DNA of 64,000 nt, from positions 1-64,000 of the forward strand of contig MAAE01000025.1 in NCBI GenBank assembly GCA_002162675.1, read 5' to 3'. This document shows positions 55,036 to 64,000 of this stretch, one piece after another (the first letter of the stretch is position 1; the number at the start of each line of letters is the position of its first letter). The DNA comes from Colwellia sp. 39_35_sub15_T18 (GTDB lineage Bacteria > Pseudomonadota > Gammaproteobacteria > Enterobacterales > Alteromonadaceae). Below the pieces are notes generated by a model, which did not search any database, was not told the DNA's origin, and was given only the letters and a program-made list of their open reading frames with translations. A program made the translations under genes and the position numbers.

Positions 55036-57846
55036 TTAATATTTTCTTTTACTTTTTTTAATAAAATCATCGCAGTTGCTTATTATTTCTGCATTTGAGG
55101 TTGTCGCTTTTAGTCTAAATTCCACATTCTTCTCGGTAGGGGTGGAAGTCAAAATAAGCCTGTCAGGATTAGTTGTTGCCATTAATTGCTCTTTAATAAA
55201 GGTTTTCACTTGCTCAAAGGTGAGTGACAAAATTGCCGAGAGTAATTGCTCTTTATGGGAAAATAGATGGTCTTTATTGCATATAGCGGCCCAAAAACGT
55301 TGGCTTTTAATTCTCAAGTTACTGTCTTTTTCTTCAAGCTGCCCAGCTAACCCTTGAATGAGATGAGACCAGTTTTCATCGGTTAGGTCATCCAGCATAA
55401 TTAAACTGTTGTTGATAAAGTCATCTATAGCGGTTGTTAAATCGTTAGCATTGGTATGTGGTGACTGAATATAAAAAGCGATACCGGGATAGCGATTGAT
55501 AGGAACATAGCCAACCCCAACGATGTATCCGTATTGTTTTTCTGTGCGCATTTCTTGAAAGAAGAATGGTGATAAAAGGTGGCTGGTTACCATAGTTAAA
55601 GCGACTAAATGATTATCTCGTTTTGGTAGCGGGCTGTAAACGACTGTGGCGTGATCATGCTCAGGAATTATCATTGGTAGTAAGAGGGTGTTTTGGTTTT
55701 TAAAATCAATAACCGGGCACTGTACGGCAAACTTTTTATGGTAGCTGCTGCTAAAAACTTGTTTAATATTTTTGGCAATAGTTTGGGCATGTTCAAGCAA
55801 CCAGTTACCATGAATAAGCGCTTCAAGGGTTATTTGCTTAAATAGTTGCTGGCAAAAAACTTGATATTGTGAAAAATCAATTTGGCTAAGTGCCTTAGCC
55901 AGTGTCTCGGCATTTGGGTTGTTTGGCTGGGTAAAAGAGCTAAGCGTAGAAAATAATTGTGAAATTGACTTACTCTTGTCGGTATTTTGCCAGTGGCTAA
56001 TTAATTGCTGTTTAAATAAGTCAAAGTCTTGCTCGGTAGCATCATGCGTTTGTAAGCGGTATAACAATTTTTTTAATAATGCCGGCTGGTTTTCGCTAAT
56101 GCCTGAAACTTGTAGGGTAATACCACCTTGGTGGGCGTAAAGGTGATAATGAATGCATGCAAGTTCAGCATCATAGTTTTCTTCAACGACGGTATTGGTG
56201 TATAAGTCGACAAATAATCGCGTCATGGCGATGTTTTCTATACTCAAAATAGAGTAGGGAGAGTCAATGCCAAGATAGATATAACCTTTGGGTACTTTAA
56301 AGGTGGTGTCTTGCTTATACCAAATTGCTAGGCCACTAGCTTCTTCAATTTTTATCGGTACTTCTTTTGGTTCAACATTCGCATAAATATGCGGGTTGCC
56401 GATAATGTAAGGGTTTGCATCGGGTAGATATAAGCCATTTTTTGCTGCGCTTTTATTATTGGCAGCAGATAGCTCACGCCAATGAGTTAATTTTTGTTTA
56501 GCAATATTTTTAACATAGTAGGGGACTTGGTACCAAGCGCTAGTTTGCGTGAATTGATTGTTTTGACTGATGTGAGTGATACGCATGTTGTCGGCATTTA
56601 AATAAGCAAGTAAATGACTGATGTTATTATGATCCATCCCCGACATGATGTAATCACCAAATATATAATCATCAACAGGGTAATGTTGCATGTTAATGAC
56701 TAATTGACTGACATTATCTAAAGGCCGTGTTTTTTCGTGATATGTAAAAGACAACTCGGCAATCGCTTGTTTTTCTTTATAATAGTGTTCGGGTAATGGT
56801 GCTGACTTTAATAAGCCTATATACGAAAACACCACCGCTATGATGTCATCTACATGTTGTTCACCATACTCAGTTAGGCTAATACTAATATTAAAGTCTT
56901 TGAAATTTGAGCCATTAATGCCTGATCCTGCGGTTAAGCCCATCGCCCACTGTTCATGTTTTAATTTCGCTAAAATGCTGCCAGCACCCTCATGACCAAG
57001 CAAGTAAGCCAATATTGATTCAGGTTTATCTTGATAATATTTATCAATACTTTCCATGGCAAAACTGATGATTAACTGATGATCATTTTTTACCGGGCAA
57101 ATAGCTATGCTTATACTTTGATGCTCAGCAAGATATAATGGCTCAGATACCTTTGCAAGCGGGGTAGCGGTGGTTTTTATTGCGTTAAACATCTGCTCTG
57201 CTAATTGAGCTAACTCAGTTAAAGGTTGAGGCCCTTCAATGGCCAGTGTCATATAGCTAGCCTGATAATATTGGTCAAAAAAATTGTTGACTTCATTGAC
57301 AATACTATTGTCGTCTCTATCTGCAAGGGTGTCGATATTACCGACTGAAAATTGTGAGAAAGGGTGAGCTTGGTTGATGGTTTCTTTATGGACATCATAT
57401 AAACGGCGAATATCATCTTTTAGCTTTAACTTAAATTCAGCATCAATATTTTTTCTTTCTTTAACAATAAACTCTTCGCTGAGCAAAGGCGCGGTAAAAA
57501 ACTGACTAAAACGATCAAGGGCACTACTAAAATGTTGATGATGAACGTCAAAATAGAAACAAGTATGCTCTGTTGCTGTCCAAGCATTGTTACTACCACC
57601 ATGTTGACTGATAAATTTTTGATATTCACTACCGTCAGGATATTTTTCTGTGCCTAAAAATAGCATGTGTTCAAGAAAATGCGCCAAACCTTGTCTATCT
57701 TTTGGGTCATTAAAATGCCCAACGTTAACCGCTAATGCTGCTGCTGACTTATCAGAATCTTCATTATGAATAAGTAATACTCGTAAACCATTGCTCAAGG
57801 TAAGTGATTGGTATTGTTTTAAATCGTTTGGGCTTTGCTTCAACAC
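55036..57846 (-). CDS. ptrA: Insulinase-like metalloprotease (protease III/pitrilysin)
   Basis: A 936-residue M16 family peptidase. The zinc site HFLEHMLFLGTEKYP (HxxEH) is at about residues 55-70, with the third ligand Glu in the ERKNIDAEFK region. The C-terminal inactive half-domain carries EMRTEKQYGYIVGVGY. E. coli Ptr has 962 residues and a signal peptide; here the protein begins with SPNDLKQYQSLTLSNGLRVLL without an evident signal, so it may be cytosolic or use another route. Confidence 0.88.
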   Translation of the reverse strand: MLKQSPNDLKQYQSLTLSNGLRVLLIHNEDSDKSAAALAVNVGHFNDPKDRQGLAHFLEHMLFLGTEKYPDGSEYQKFISQHGGSNNAWTATEHTCFYFDVHHQHFSSALDRFSQFFTAPLLSEEFIVKERKNIDAEFKLKLKDDIRRLYDVHKETINQAHPFSQFSVGNIDTLADRDDNSIVNEVNNFFDQYYQASYMTLAIEGPQPLTELAQLAEQMFNAIKTTATPLAKVSEPLYLAEHQSISIAICPVKNDHQLIISFAMESIDKYYQDKPESILAYLLGHEGAGSILAKLKHEQWAMGLTAGSGINGSNFKDFNISISLTEYGEQHVDDIIAVVFSYIGLLKSAPLPEHYYKEKQAIAELSFTYHEKTRPLDNVSQLVINMQHYPVDDYIFGDYIMSGMDHNNISHLLAYLNADNMRITHISQNNQFTQTSAWYQVPYYVKNIAKQKLTHWRELSAANNKSAAKNGLYLPDANPYIIGNPHIYANVEPKEVPIKIEEASGLAIWYKQDTTFKVPKGYIYLGIDSPYSILSIENIAMTRLFVDLYTNTVVEENYDAELACIHYHLYAHQGGITLQVSGISENQPALLKKLLYRLQTHDATEQDFDLFKQQLISHWQNTDKSKSISQLFSTLSSFTQPNNPNAETLAKALSQIDFSQYQVFCQQLFKQITLEALIHGNWLLEHAQTIAKNIKQVFSSSYHKKFAVQCPVIDFKNQNTLLLPMIIPEHDHATVVYSPLPKRDNHLVALTMVTSHLLSPFFFQEMRTEKQYGYIVGVGYVPINRYPGIAFYIQSPHTNANDLTTAIDDFINNSLIMLDDLTDENWSHLIQGLAGQLEEKDSNLRIKSQRFWAAICNKDHLFSHKEQLLSAILSLTFEQVKTFIKEQLMATTNPDRLILTSTPTEKNVEFRLKATTSNAEIISNCDDFIKKSKRKY

Positions 57847-58014
57847 ATGGCTGTCCTGAGTGAAATGAATATTTATATTTATATTTATATCGTTTTTAAC
57901 AATAGGTTAACTTATCTAATTACTATATGGAATAACTAGACTTTCTTTATTCTTAACAGTTAATTTAAAAGGCTGGAAGATTCTATTACTATAGCCGCAA
58001 AAGATGATCTGCGT

Positions 58015-58063
58015 GTAAATTTATCCACTAATCTGGTTGTTATTATTAAGTGGGTAAATTTAC
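58015..58063. repeat. 15-bp inverted repeat upstream of sixA
   Basis: GTAAATTTATCCACT and AGTGGGTAAATTTAC are arms with one mismatch around a 19-base AT-rich loop, ending 27 bases before the sixA start. No U run, so an operator or leader stem is more likely than a terminator. Confidence 0.55.
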
Positions 58064-58089
58064 TTATTTCTAAGAAAAATGAGTATTTA

Positions 58090-58602
58090 ATGCAAATTTT
58101 TATTATGCGCCATGGTGAAGCAAGTAACCAATGTATAACTTCAAACAGTAGTGATGCCTTAAGACCTTTGACCGCATTAGGGGCGTCTGAAGCGAGAAAA
58201 ATGGGTCAGTGGTTAGCGAGTATTCAAACTAACACCATTGAAATACTCGTTAGCCCTTATCTGCGAGCACAGCAAACTTGTGGTCATGTTGTTAATATGT
58301 TGACTGAAAATGGTTTATCGTTGGCGAATGAGCCGACAAGCTTAGATTTTATTACTCCAGCAGGTAATATTCAGCAAACCCATGACTTTATTGATGGTTT
58401 ACTTGCTCAAAGTGCTGATGATAAAAAAGTTATTTTGCTGGTTTCACACATGCCATTTGTGAGTTATTTAGTGGCGCAACTGACTCAAAGTCAAAATATG
58501 CCTATTTTTGCTACGGGGGCCATTGCGCAGATCAATTATGATAGCAATGCCATGCAAGGACAGTTGGTTGGCTTGGTTTCACCTGAAAAAGTATCAAGCT
58601 AG
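58090..58602 (+). CDS. sixA: Phosphohistidine phosphatase SixA
   Basis: Removes phosphate from phosphohistidine, in E. coli from the nitrogen-related phosphotransferase protein NPr and from ArcB. Histidine phosphatase fold: RHG at residues 7-9 (MRHGEAS, His8), PYLRAQQTC and VSHMPFVSYL with the second His. 170 residues versus 161 in E. coli. The stop codon shares the bases CTAG with the stop of the convergent smrB. Confidence 0.93.
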   Translation: MQIFIMRHGEASNQCITSNSSDALRPLTALGASEARKMGQWLASIQTNTIEILVSPYLRAQQTCGHVVNMLTENGLSLANEPTSLDFITPAGNIQQTHDFIDGLLAQSADDKKVILLVSHMPFVSYLVAQLTQSQNMPIFATGAIAQINYDSNAMQGQLVGLVSPEKVSS

Positions 58603-59171
58603 CTTTTATCAAACTTATTTTTTAATTCAATTAAAGCTAATAAAGCACCATTGCCACCCCACTTTAAAGGCGCTTGATGAAAAGCCATGACATCGGGGTG
58701 TTGAACTAGCCAATGAGGCACTTTATTCTTTAATATTTTCGAGCCAATACCGTGAATAATACATATACATTGAGCATGTTCTTTTTGGCAAGCATGTAAT
58801 AGTGCCGCTAATTCTTTTTTTGCTTGGTGTTGATCTAACCCGTGTAAGTCTAAGATGAGATCGGGTTGGTAAAAACCGCGACGTAAGTTTTTTGCCTCAA
58901 AGCTATCAACATCAGCGCGAACATATTTCATCGGGCCTGATGTTGATAAATCAGGCTCAAACTCATCTGAAAAATGAAATTGAGCCAATGCTCTATTAGA
59001 CTTTTTGTCGCTATGGTGCGTTTTAGGCTTGCTGGTTGTTTTTTCAAAGTGTATTGTGTCAGCCATTATCGGCTTGACCTTGCCAATAGTCTCTTTAAAT
59101 AGCTGTTTATCGTCTACACTAAGTAGCTTATTAGTTGTATTTTTCTTTTTCATGGCGGCAGTGTAAAACAT
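58599..59171 (-). CDS. smrB: Ribosome-rescue endonuclease SmrB
   Basis: Smr-domain nuclease that cleaves mRNA at collided ribosomes. SDEFEPDLSTSGPMKYVRADVDSFEAKNLRRG is the conserved N-terminal extension, and the Smr domain (about residues 100-185) has DLHGLDQHQAKKELAALL, IIHGIGSKILKNKVPHWL and AFHQAPLKWGGNGALLALIE. I keep ATG 59171 because AAAGGG lies six bases upstream; ATG 59153 would give the E. coli-like start MKKKN. Divergent from prmB. Confidence 0.92.
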   Translation of the reverse strand: MFYTAAMKKKNTTNKLLSVDDKQLFKETIGKVKPIMADTIHFEKTTSKPKTHHSDKKSNRALAQFHFSDEFEPDLSTSGPMKYVRADVDSFEAKNLRRGFYQPDLILDLHGLDQHQAKKELAALLHACQKEHAQCICIIHGIGSKILKNKVPHWLVQHPDVMAFHQAPLKWGGNGALLALIELKNKFDKS

Positions 59172-59240
59172 CTGTAGCCCTTTACAAGTAGATTATCGAG
59201 TGAAATGCCAGCATGCTCAAAATAATTAGGAATACCTTTT

Positions 59241-60173
59241 GTGAATAAGATAACCTCAGTAACTGACCAGTTGCACACTATTGCCGATTACTGCCGTTAT
59301 GGCGCCACCTTATTTAATCAAGCTGAATTGTTTTACGGTCATGGCAGTGACAACGCCTTCAGTGATGCTCATACCTTAGTGATGTATGCCTTATCATTAC
59401 CAGCAGAAGTTAATAGCAGCTTGATGAATTGTCGATTAGTCGAAACTGAAAAAGAATTTGTCCTCGCGCTATTTAATCGTCGAGTTGAAGAGCAAATTCC
59501 AGTGGCTTATATCACTAATATTGCTTATTTTTCTCAATTACCTTTTTATGTTGATGAACGAGTACTTATACCACGTTCGCCTTTTGGCGAGCTAATAGAG
59601 CAGCAGTTTTCTCCTTATATTGCGGCGAATAAGCCTCCGAAAAGAATTTTAGATTTATGTACTGGCAGTGGTTGTATTGCCATTGCTTGTGCTAGTAACT
59701 TCAGTGACGCCGAAGTCGATGCTGTTGACCTATCTATTGATGCCTTAAATGTGGCGCAAATCAATATTGAAAATCATGGACTTAGTGAACAAGTTATTCC
59801 AATTCAATCTGATGTTTTTTCTGGGGTTGAAGGGCAAGTTTATGATTTAATTGTTACTAACCCACCTTATGTTGATCAACAAGACATTGATTCTTTACCC
59901 GCTGAGTACCTTCATGAGCCAGAAATGGGCTTAGGTTGTGGCGCTGATGGTTTAGATATAGTGCGTAAAATATTGGCAGAAGGTGCTAAACACCTTACTG
60001 AGGATGGTTTGCTGTTTTGTGAAGTGGGTAATTCAGAGGTACATGTTAAAGCTTTATATCCCGATATACCTTTTACTTGGCTTACCTTTGAACGAGGTGG
60101 GCACGGAGTATTTATGTTAACCAAATCACAATTAGTCGCGTATGCAGCAAGCTTTGTTGCGGCATTAAAGTAA
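59241..60173 (+). CDS. prmB: Ribosomal protein L3 glutamine N5-methyltransferase
   Basis: Methylates Gln150 of ribosomal protein L3. Paralogue of PrmC: ILDLCTGSGCIAIACA (SAM motif I) and catalytic VTNPPYVDQQD. RVEEQIPVAYITNIAYF and VDERVLIPRSPFGELIE are PrmB-specific. 310 residues, as in E. coli. Start GTG 59241 with TTAGGAAT upstream. Followed by aroC as in E. coli. Confidence 0.95.
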   Translation: MNKITSVTDQLHTIADYCRYGATLFNQAELFYGHGSDNAFSDAHTLVMYALSLPAEVNSSLMNCRLVETEKEFVLALFNRRVEEQIPVAYITNIAYFSQLPFYVDERVLIPRSPFGELIEQQFSPYIAANKPPKRILDLCTGSGCIAIACASNFSDAEVDAVDLSIDALNVAQINIENHGLSEQVIPIQSDVFSGVEGQVYDLIVTNPPYVDQQDIDSLPAEYLHEPEMGLGCGADGLDIVRKILAEGAKHLTEDGLLFCEVGNSEVHVKALYPDIPFTWLTFERGGHGVFMLTKSQLVAYAASFVAALK

Positions 60174-60225
60174 TTATTTTTAATAATTAATGAATTTTTT
60201 TTAAAGTAAAGGCGTTGGAGTAATA

Positions 60226-61350
60226 ATGTCAGGCAATACATTTGGAAAGTTGTTTACCGTAACCTCATTTGGTGAAAGCCATGGCTTAGGCTTAGGCGCC
60301 ATTATTGACGGTTGTCCGCCAGGAATAGAGCTTTGTGAGGCTGATCTACAAATTGATCTTGATAGAAGGCGCCCAGGCACTTCTCGCTTTACTACCGCAC
60401 GTAACGAGGCTGATCAAGTCAAAATTATGTCGGGTGTTTTTGAAGGGAAAACAACAGGCACACCTATTGGTTTGCTCATTGAAAACACCGATCAGCGCTC
60501 AAAAGATTATGGCAATATTGCCCAAAGCTTTCGTCCTGGCCATGCAGACTACACTTACTGGCAAAAATATGGTTTGCGTGATTATCGCGGTGGCGGTCGT
60601 TCATCAGCAAGGGAAACAGCCATGCGAGTTGCTGCGGGTGCTATTGCTAAAAAATATTTAACACAAAAATTTGGCATGAAAATTCAAGCTTGTGTAACAC
60701 AAATTGGTGCTATTACGGCAACAGGTGAAAATGGTGCGCCACTTGACTGGCAAAATATTGATTGGGCAGGTGTTGAAGCAAATCCATTTTTCTTTCCTGA
60801 TAGTACTAAGCTTGAACAACTCGATCAGCATTTACGTGACATTATGCGTACTAAAGATTCTATAGGTGCAAAAGTGAGTGTGGTTGCCACTAATGTGCCG
60901 GTGGGGTTAGGTGAACCAATATTTGATCGTTTAGATGCTGAAATTGCTCATGGCTTAATGAGTATTAATGCTGTTAAGGGTGTTGAAATTGGTGATGGTT
61001 TTGCTGTTGTTAATCAAAAAGGCTCAGAGCATAGAGATGAGTTAACACCTAATGGCTTTGCAAGTAACCACGCTGGTGGTGTGTTGGGCGGCATTTCATC
61101 AGGTCAGCAAATTATTGCTCATTTAGCACTGAAACCAACCTCTAGCATTGGTGTTAGCGGTAAAACGGTTGATTTATCAGGTCAGTCTACCGACATTATT
61201 ACTCGCGGTAGGCATGATCCCTGTGTTGGTATTCGTGCCGTGCCTATTGCTGAAGCGATGCTGGCATTGACCTTGATGGATCACTATTTAAGACACCGAG
61301 CACAAAATGCCGATGTACTTTGTAGTACTCCCGTGATCACAGCAGATTGA
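60226..61350 (+). CDS. aroC: Chorismate synthase
   Basis: Final step of the shikimate pathway: EPSP to chorismate, using reduced FMN. Signatures: [19 protein letters not shown] near the start, [41 protein letters not shown], and the C-terminal [30 protein letters not shown]. 374 residues (E. coli 361). Start ATG has TTGGAG upstream. Lies 52 bases after prmB, probably co-transcribed. Confidence 0.97.
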   Translation: MSGNTFGKLFTVTSFGESHGLGLGAIIDGCPPGIELCEADLQIDLDRRRPGTSRFTTARNEADQVKIMSGVFEGKTTGTPIGLLIENTDQRSKDYGNIAQSFRPGHADYTYWQKYGLRDYRGGGRSSARETAMRVAAGAIAKKYLTQKFGMKIQACVTQIGAITATGENGAPLDWQNIDWAGVEANPFFFPDSTKLEQLDQHLRDIMRTKDSIGAKVSVVATNVPVGLGEPIFDRLDAEIAHGLMSINAVKGVEIGDGFAVVNQKGSEHRDELTPNGFASNHAGGVLGGISSGQQIIAHLALKPTSSIGVSGKTVDLSGQSTDIITRGRHDPCVGIRAVPIAEAMLALTLMDHYLRHRAQNADVLCSTPVITAD

Positions 61351-61364
61351 TCAACTTTTTTGCA

Positions 61365-61480
61365 TCATCAGCTTAAAAAAATTTACCACAGAGATCACCG
61401 AACACTGAGCATGAAAAAACCTCTGTGTAGGCTCGAAGAGCCCTCTGTGGAGCTTCGCGGCTCGGTGATGAACAGTTACC
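61365..61480. repeat. Dispersed hairpin repeat, copy 4
   Basis: Shares TCAGCTT, TTACCACAGAGATCACCGA, CCTCTGTGTAGG, CTCGAAGAGCCCTCTGTG, GCGGCTCGGTGATGAACAGT with the copies at 15506, 17977 and 36058. The outer arms here are TCACCGA and TCGGTGA, that is, both arms changed together and still pair. Sits between aroC and the MFS gene. Confidence 0.85.
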
Positions 61481-61519
61481 TTTTTATTGTATAAATGTTG
61501 GGTAGATAAGGAATAAGAT

Positions 61520-62737
61520 TTGTCATTATTTACTCGACTGTCATCAAACTACTTTTTTTACTTCGCCATTCTTGGCCTAGTGTCGCCATATCTTTCAGTA
61601 TTTCTTGATGCAAAAGGTTTTACTTCAACAGAGCTTGGTGAAATTTTTGCCATCATAACCGCGACAAAAATTGTTGCTCCTAGTCTATGGGCTGTTTTAG
61701 CCGATAAAACAGGACAACAGTTATTGATCATTCGCCTCGGCGCGCTCTTTGCTCTCATTAGCTTTATTTTGCTATTTTGGTTAAGCAGTTATTGGCCTAT
61801 TAGCTTCGCTTTAGCGTTATTTAGCCTTTTTTGGACTGCCGTTTTACCGCAGCTTGAAGTACTGACATTAAACTCGGTACGTCGTAGTAGTAAAATATAT
61901 GCACGTATTCGTTTATGGGGAAGTATAGGTTTTATTGTACTTGCACTTATTGCCGGACAAGTGATGGAGTACTTTCCTATTGAAAGTTTTACTTTCTCTT
62001 TTACCTTGATGGGAAGCTTAATTTTACTGTTATTATTGCTGTCAACATTAACAATAAAGCCTCAGCATAGTTTCAATAAAAATAAACAAGCGCCAATAGC
62101 TATTCGAGCAAAGCTCTTTGAGTCTCGTTTTGTTGTGTTCTTTATTGCGGGCATATTATTGCAAATAAGCTTTGGTCCTTATTATGGTTTTTTTGCTCTG
62201 TTTTTACGTGATTTAAGCTACTCTGGTTTTGCTATTGGTTTATTAATATCGCTCGGCGTGGTCGCTGAAATCATGGTGTTTATTTATGCAGGCACTTTTT
62301 TTAAAACGTTTACTTTAAAACAATTATTGGTTTTTAGCTTGGCGATTACGGCGTTGCGTTGGTACTTGGTGGCATTATTTGCAGACTCGGTGTGGGTATT
62401 GTTATTAACACAAGTCATTCATGCGGCAAGCTTTGGGCTTTATCATAGTGCCAGCATGTTATTTATTAGTGAACACTTTAGCGCTTGTCAACAATCACGA
62501 GGGCAGGCGATATACCTTGGCGGAGTGTATGGTCTGGGTGGTGCTGTAGGTGCTTATTTAGCAGGAATATTATGGCTTGATGGTCAAGGAGCAAAAACAA
62601 CGTTTATTGTTGCCAGTTGCGCGGCTTTATTGGCTACTTTTTTGATGCTTTTCTTTAAGGAAAAAGCCTTTTTTGAAAAGCCTTGGCAGAAAAAAGCCCA
62701 GTCAAAGATTGGGCAAAAAAGTACCATAAATAACTAA
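61520..62737 (+). CDS. MFS transporter (LacY/HcaT-like)
   Basis: A 405-residue, 12-helix secondary transporter of the MFS_1-like or nucleoside/oligosaccharide symporter type. Features: YFFYFAILGLVSPYLSVFLDAKGFTSTELGEIF at the start, RLWGSIGFIVLALIAGQVMEYF (motif A region of helix 4-5), and FGPYYGFFALFLRDLSYSGFAIGLLISLGVVAEI in the second half. Similar to E. coli HcaT; substrate unknown. TTG start with AAGGAA upstream. Downstream of aroC in relatives too. Confidence 0.82.
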   Translation: MSLFTRLSSNYFFYFAILGLVSPYLSVFLDAKGFTSTELGEIFAIITATKIVAPSLWAVLADKTGQQLLIIRLGALFALISFILLFWLSSYWPISFALALFSLFWTAVLPQLEVLTLNSVRRSSKIYARIRLWGSIGFIVLALIAGQVMEYFPIESFTFSFTLMGSLILLLLLLSTLTIKPQHSFNKNKQAPIAIRAKLFESRFVVFFIAGILLQISFGPYYGFFALFLRDLSYSGFAIGLLISLGVVAEIMVFIYAGTFFKTFTLKQLLVFSLAITALRWYLVALFADSVWVLLLTQVIHAASFGLYHSASMLFISEHFSACQQSRGQAIYLGGVYGLGGAVGAYLAGILWLDGQGAKTTFIVASCAALLATFLMLFFKEKAFFEKPWQKKAQSKIGQKSTINN

Positions 62738-62750
62738 AATAAATAACAAT

Positions 62751-62793
62751 AATTAGGCTAATTCTTTAAGGGGGAGGAATTAGCCTAAATTTT
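62751..62793. terminator. Bidirectional terminator between MFS gene and small heat shock gene
   Basis: TTAGGCTAATTC pairs perfectly (12 bp) with GAATTAGCCTAA around a 12-base purine-rich loop, with A/T flanks. It lies between the two convergent stop codons at 62737 and 62799. Confidence 0.8.
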
Positions 62794-62798
62794 AACAA

Positions 62799-63269
62799 TT
62801 AACTTTCGCTAAGTAAGCTTTTGCCATTAATTGCTATCTTACGGGGTTTTAATGCTTCAGGAATTTCTCGTTGTAAATCCACATGCAGTAAACCATTTTC
62901 CATAAAAGCACCAATGACTTTTACATGGTCGCCTAATTGAAATTTTCGTTCAAAATTGCGCTCGGCAATGCCTTGATGTAAAAATCTTCGACTGTTAGTT
63001 GTTTTATCGTCACTTGCTTTGTTAGCACCGATATTTTTAGTGCCAACAATAACTAAGCTGTTGTCTTTGGACTCAATATCAATATCTTCTTCACTAAAAC
63101 CTGCAACAGCCATGGTAATTCTGTATTGATCTTCAGCGAGTAATTCGACGTTATAAGGAGGATAAGACGATTGTTTATCGGCGCGCGATGCTTTGTCTAT
63201 TAAACCAGCTAAGTGGTCAAAACCGATGAATGAACGATATAAAGGGCTGAAATCTGTAGATGTACGCAT
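62799..63269 (-). CDS. Small heat shock protein (Hsp20/IbpA-like)
   Basis: A 156-residue alpha-crystallin-type holdase. N-terminal SPLYRSFIGFDHLAGLID resembles IbpA, the alpha-crystallin core (about residues 37-135) has YNVELLAEDQYRITMAVAGFSEEDI and RNFERKFQLGDHVKVIGAFMENGLLHVDLQREIPE, and PRKIAI near the end is the family IxI-type tail. I found no clear sigma-32 promoter in front. Confidence 0.92.
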   Translation of the reverse strand: MRTSTDFSPLYRSFIGFDHLAGLIDKASRADKQSSYPPYNVELLAEDQYRITMAVAGFSEEDIDIESKDNSLVIVGTKNIGANKASDDKTTNSRRFLHQGIAERNFERKFQLGDHVKVIGAFMENGLLHVDLQREIPEALKPRKIAINGKSLLSES

Positions 63270-63475
63270 AATAAAATATCCTAATAAATAGCAATAAAAA
63301 TATTATTAAAGCAATAAGTGGCTGTGGCTGTTGATTTCTATACTTTGCTACTTTTACCAATTAAATTGCCTAAAAGTGTTTTACATTGCTTGTATAGATA
63401 ACTCAGCCGTACTCATTGATAAAATAATGCTGCCTTTCTTGCCTAAAATAGGCGTTAACGAACAGGCAATGAGTT

Positions 63476-63504
63476 TAATGTAGTCCCTTACGGCGACTAC
63501 ATTA
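63476..63504. repeat. 10-bp hairpin between hsp20 and tpx genes
   Basis: TAATGTAGTC and GACTACATTA are perfect arms around a 9-base loop. It lies about 75 bases past the tpx stop on the minus strand and could be its terminator, although the U run is short. The rest of this 309-base gap shows nothing else I can name. Confidence 0.5.
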
Positions 63505-63578
63505 TTAAAGATGGGGATAAGGAATTTTATTTCAATAAGAAATTGAAATTATTTTTTAACCGATTGAATTTATATGGT

Positions 63579-64000
63579 TTATTTTTTAGTTTCTGCTGAT
63601 GTAGCAACATCGTCTTTATTTTCATCTTGCACAACTAACACAGGAGCAATGTCTTTTATGGCAATCAATGCTTTTGAGTAGTCTGGGTGCTGTGAAATAT
63701 TGGCGACTAATTCTTTATATTTTACTTTTCCGTGTTCATCAATAATAAAAATAGCGCGAGTTAGCAAGCCCATATCTTTAATAATTAAACCATACTTTGC
63801 TCCAAAGTCTCGCCAAACAGAGTCAGATAATACTTTGATTTTATCAATATTTTCCACTTTACAAAAACGTTTTTGTGCAAAGGGCAGGTCATTACTGATA
63901 GTGAGAAGAGTGATGTTTTTAGCTAATTTTGCGCTTTCTTCATTAAAGCGTTTAGTTTGCAAAGAGCAAACACCCGTGTCTAAACTTGGCACAACCGAAA
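63579..64000 (-). CDS. tpx: Thiol peroxidase (Tpx-type peroxiredoxin), 5' end beyond window
   Basis: The visible 140 codons begin in the middle of the gene. The frame is open to the window edge and encodes SVVPSLDTGVCSLQTKRFNEE, the peroxidatic Cys segment of Tpx. The resolving Cys is in FCKVENID and the family region GLLTRAIFIIDEHGKVKY follows. The end carries about 20 extra acidic residues after the usual Tpx terminus. Reduces alkyl hydroperoxides using thioredoxin. The missing N-terminus means a signal peptide cannot be judged. Confidence 0.9.
   Translation of the reverse strand, partial: SVVPSLDTGVCSLQTKRFNEESAKLAKNITLLTISNDLPFAQKRFCKVENIDKIKVLSDSVWRDFGAKYGLIIKDMGLLTRAIFIIDEHGKVKYKELVANISQHPDYSKALIAIKDIAPVLVVQDENKDDVATSAETKK

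Noticed and set aside
57869-57890. Short ATATTT tandem repeat before the ptrA gene
   Set aside because: Fewer than four units in an AT-rich leader; ordinary slippage sequence.

Overview
This 64 kb window is an AT-rich chromosomal segment from a gammaproteobacterium of the Alteromonadales, most likely Colwellia or a close relative. The placement is inferred from protein similarity and gene order (hemA-prfA-prmC-sirB2-sirB1-kdsA; lolB-ispE-prs-pth-ychF; gcvA-DUF423-rlmM; smrB-prmB-aroC), not from a 16S sequence. Almost everything is core genome. I see no phage, insertion sequence with a transposase, CRISPR array or defence island. Both window ends cut features: the left end is inside a tRNA array and the right end is inside a thiol peroxidase gene.

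Region by region. 1-954: minus-strand tRNA operon (Met, Leu, Gln, Gln, Leu) with a stringent-type promoter and several decayed tRNA copies. 1140-6519: minus-strand housekeeping block lolB, ispE, prs, rplY, pth, ychF (outer membrane lipoprotein sorting, isoprenoid and PRPP synthesis, translation). 6746-13735: plus-strand block hemA, prfA, prmC, sirB2, sirB1, a DUF819 permease and kdsA. 13882-17933: a small exported protein gene, gcvA, an alpha/beta hydrolase, a DUF423 membrane protein and rlmM, with a partial duplication of the rlmM start just upstream of it. 18143-24086: DUF1244, CsiV-like, mfd and a ComEA-like protein. 24286-29184: sulfate assimilation cluster cysD-cysN-SLC13 permease-cysC, followed by a DHH phosphoesterase and galE. 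31332-35939: EAL-HDOD regulator, putP, selO.

36220-44911 is a minus-strand operon of moxR, DUF58, DUF4381, batA, a batB/batC fusion and batD, followed by an ECF sigma factor and its DUF3379 partner, which suggests a membrane or envelope stress module. 45146-48860 is fadIJ for fatty acid beta-oxidation, with a clear FadR-type operator and a terminator. 49162-54870 is the least ordinary part: a small membrane protein, an unannotated 38-residue protein, a small exported protein made of three near-identical 20-residue units containing GKARGSMRI, and a 1565-residue beta-propeller/PAS/GGDEF/EAL sensor, the last three on the same strand. 55036-64000 holds pitrilysin, sixA, smrB, prmB, aroC, an MFS transporter, a small heat shock protein and a partial tpx.

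Four intergenic gaps carry copies of one 105-140 bp hairpin-forming dispersed repeat (MITE-like), and one gap carries an inverted pair of REP-like sequences. The best candidates for something undescribed are the repeat-peptide/microprotein pair beside the giant cyclic-di-GMP sensor and the dispersed repeat family.
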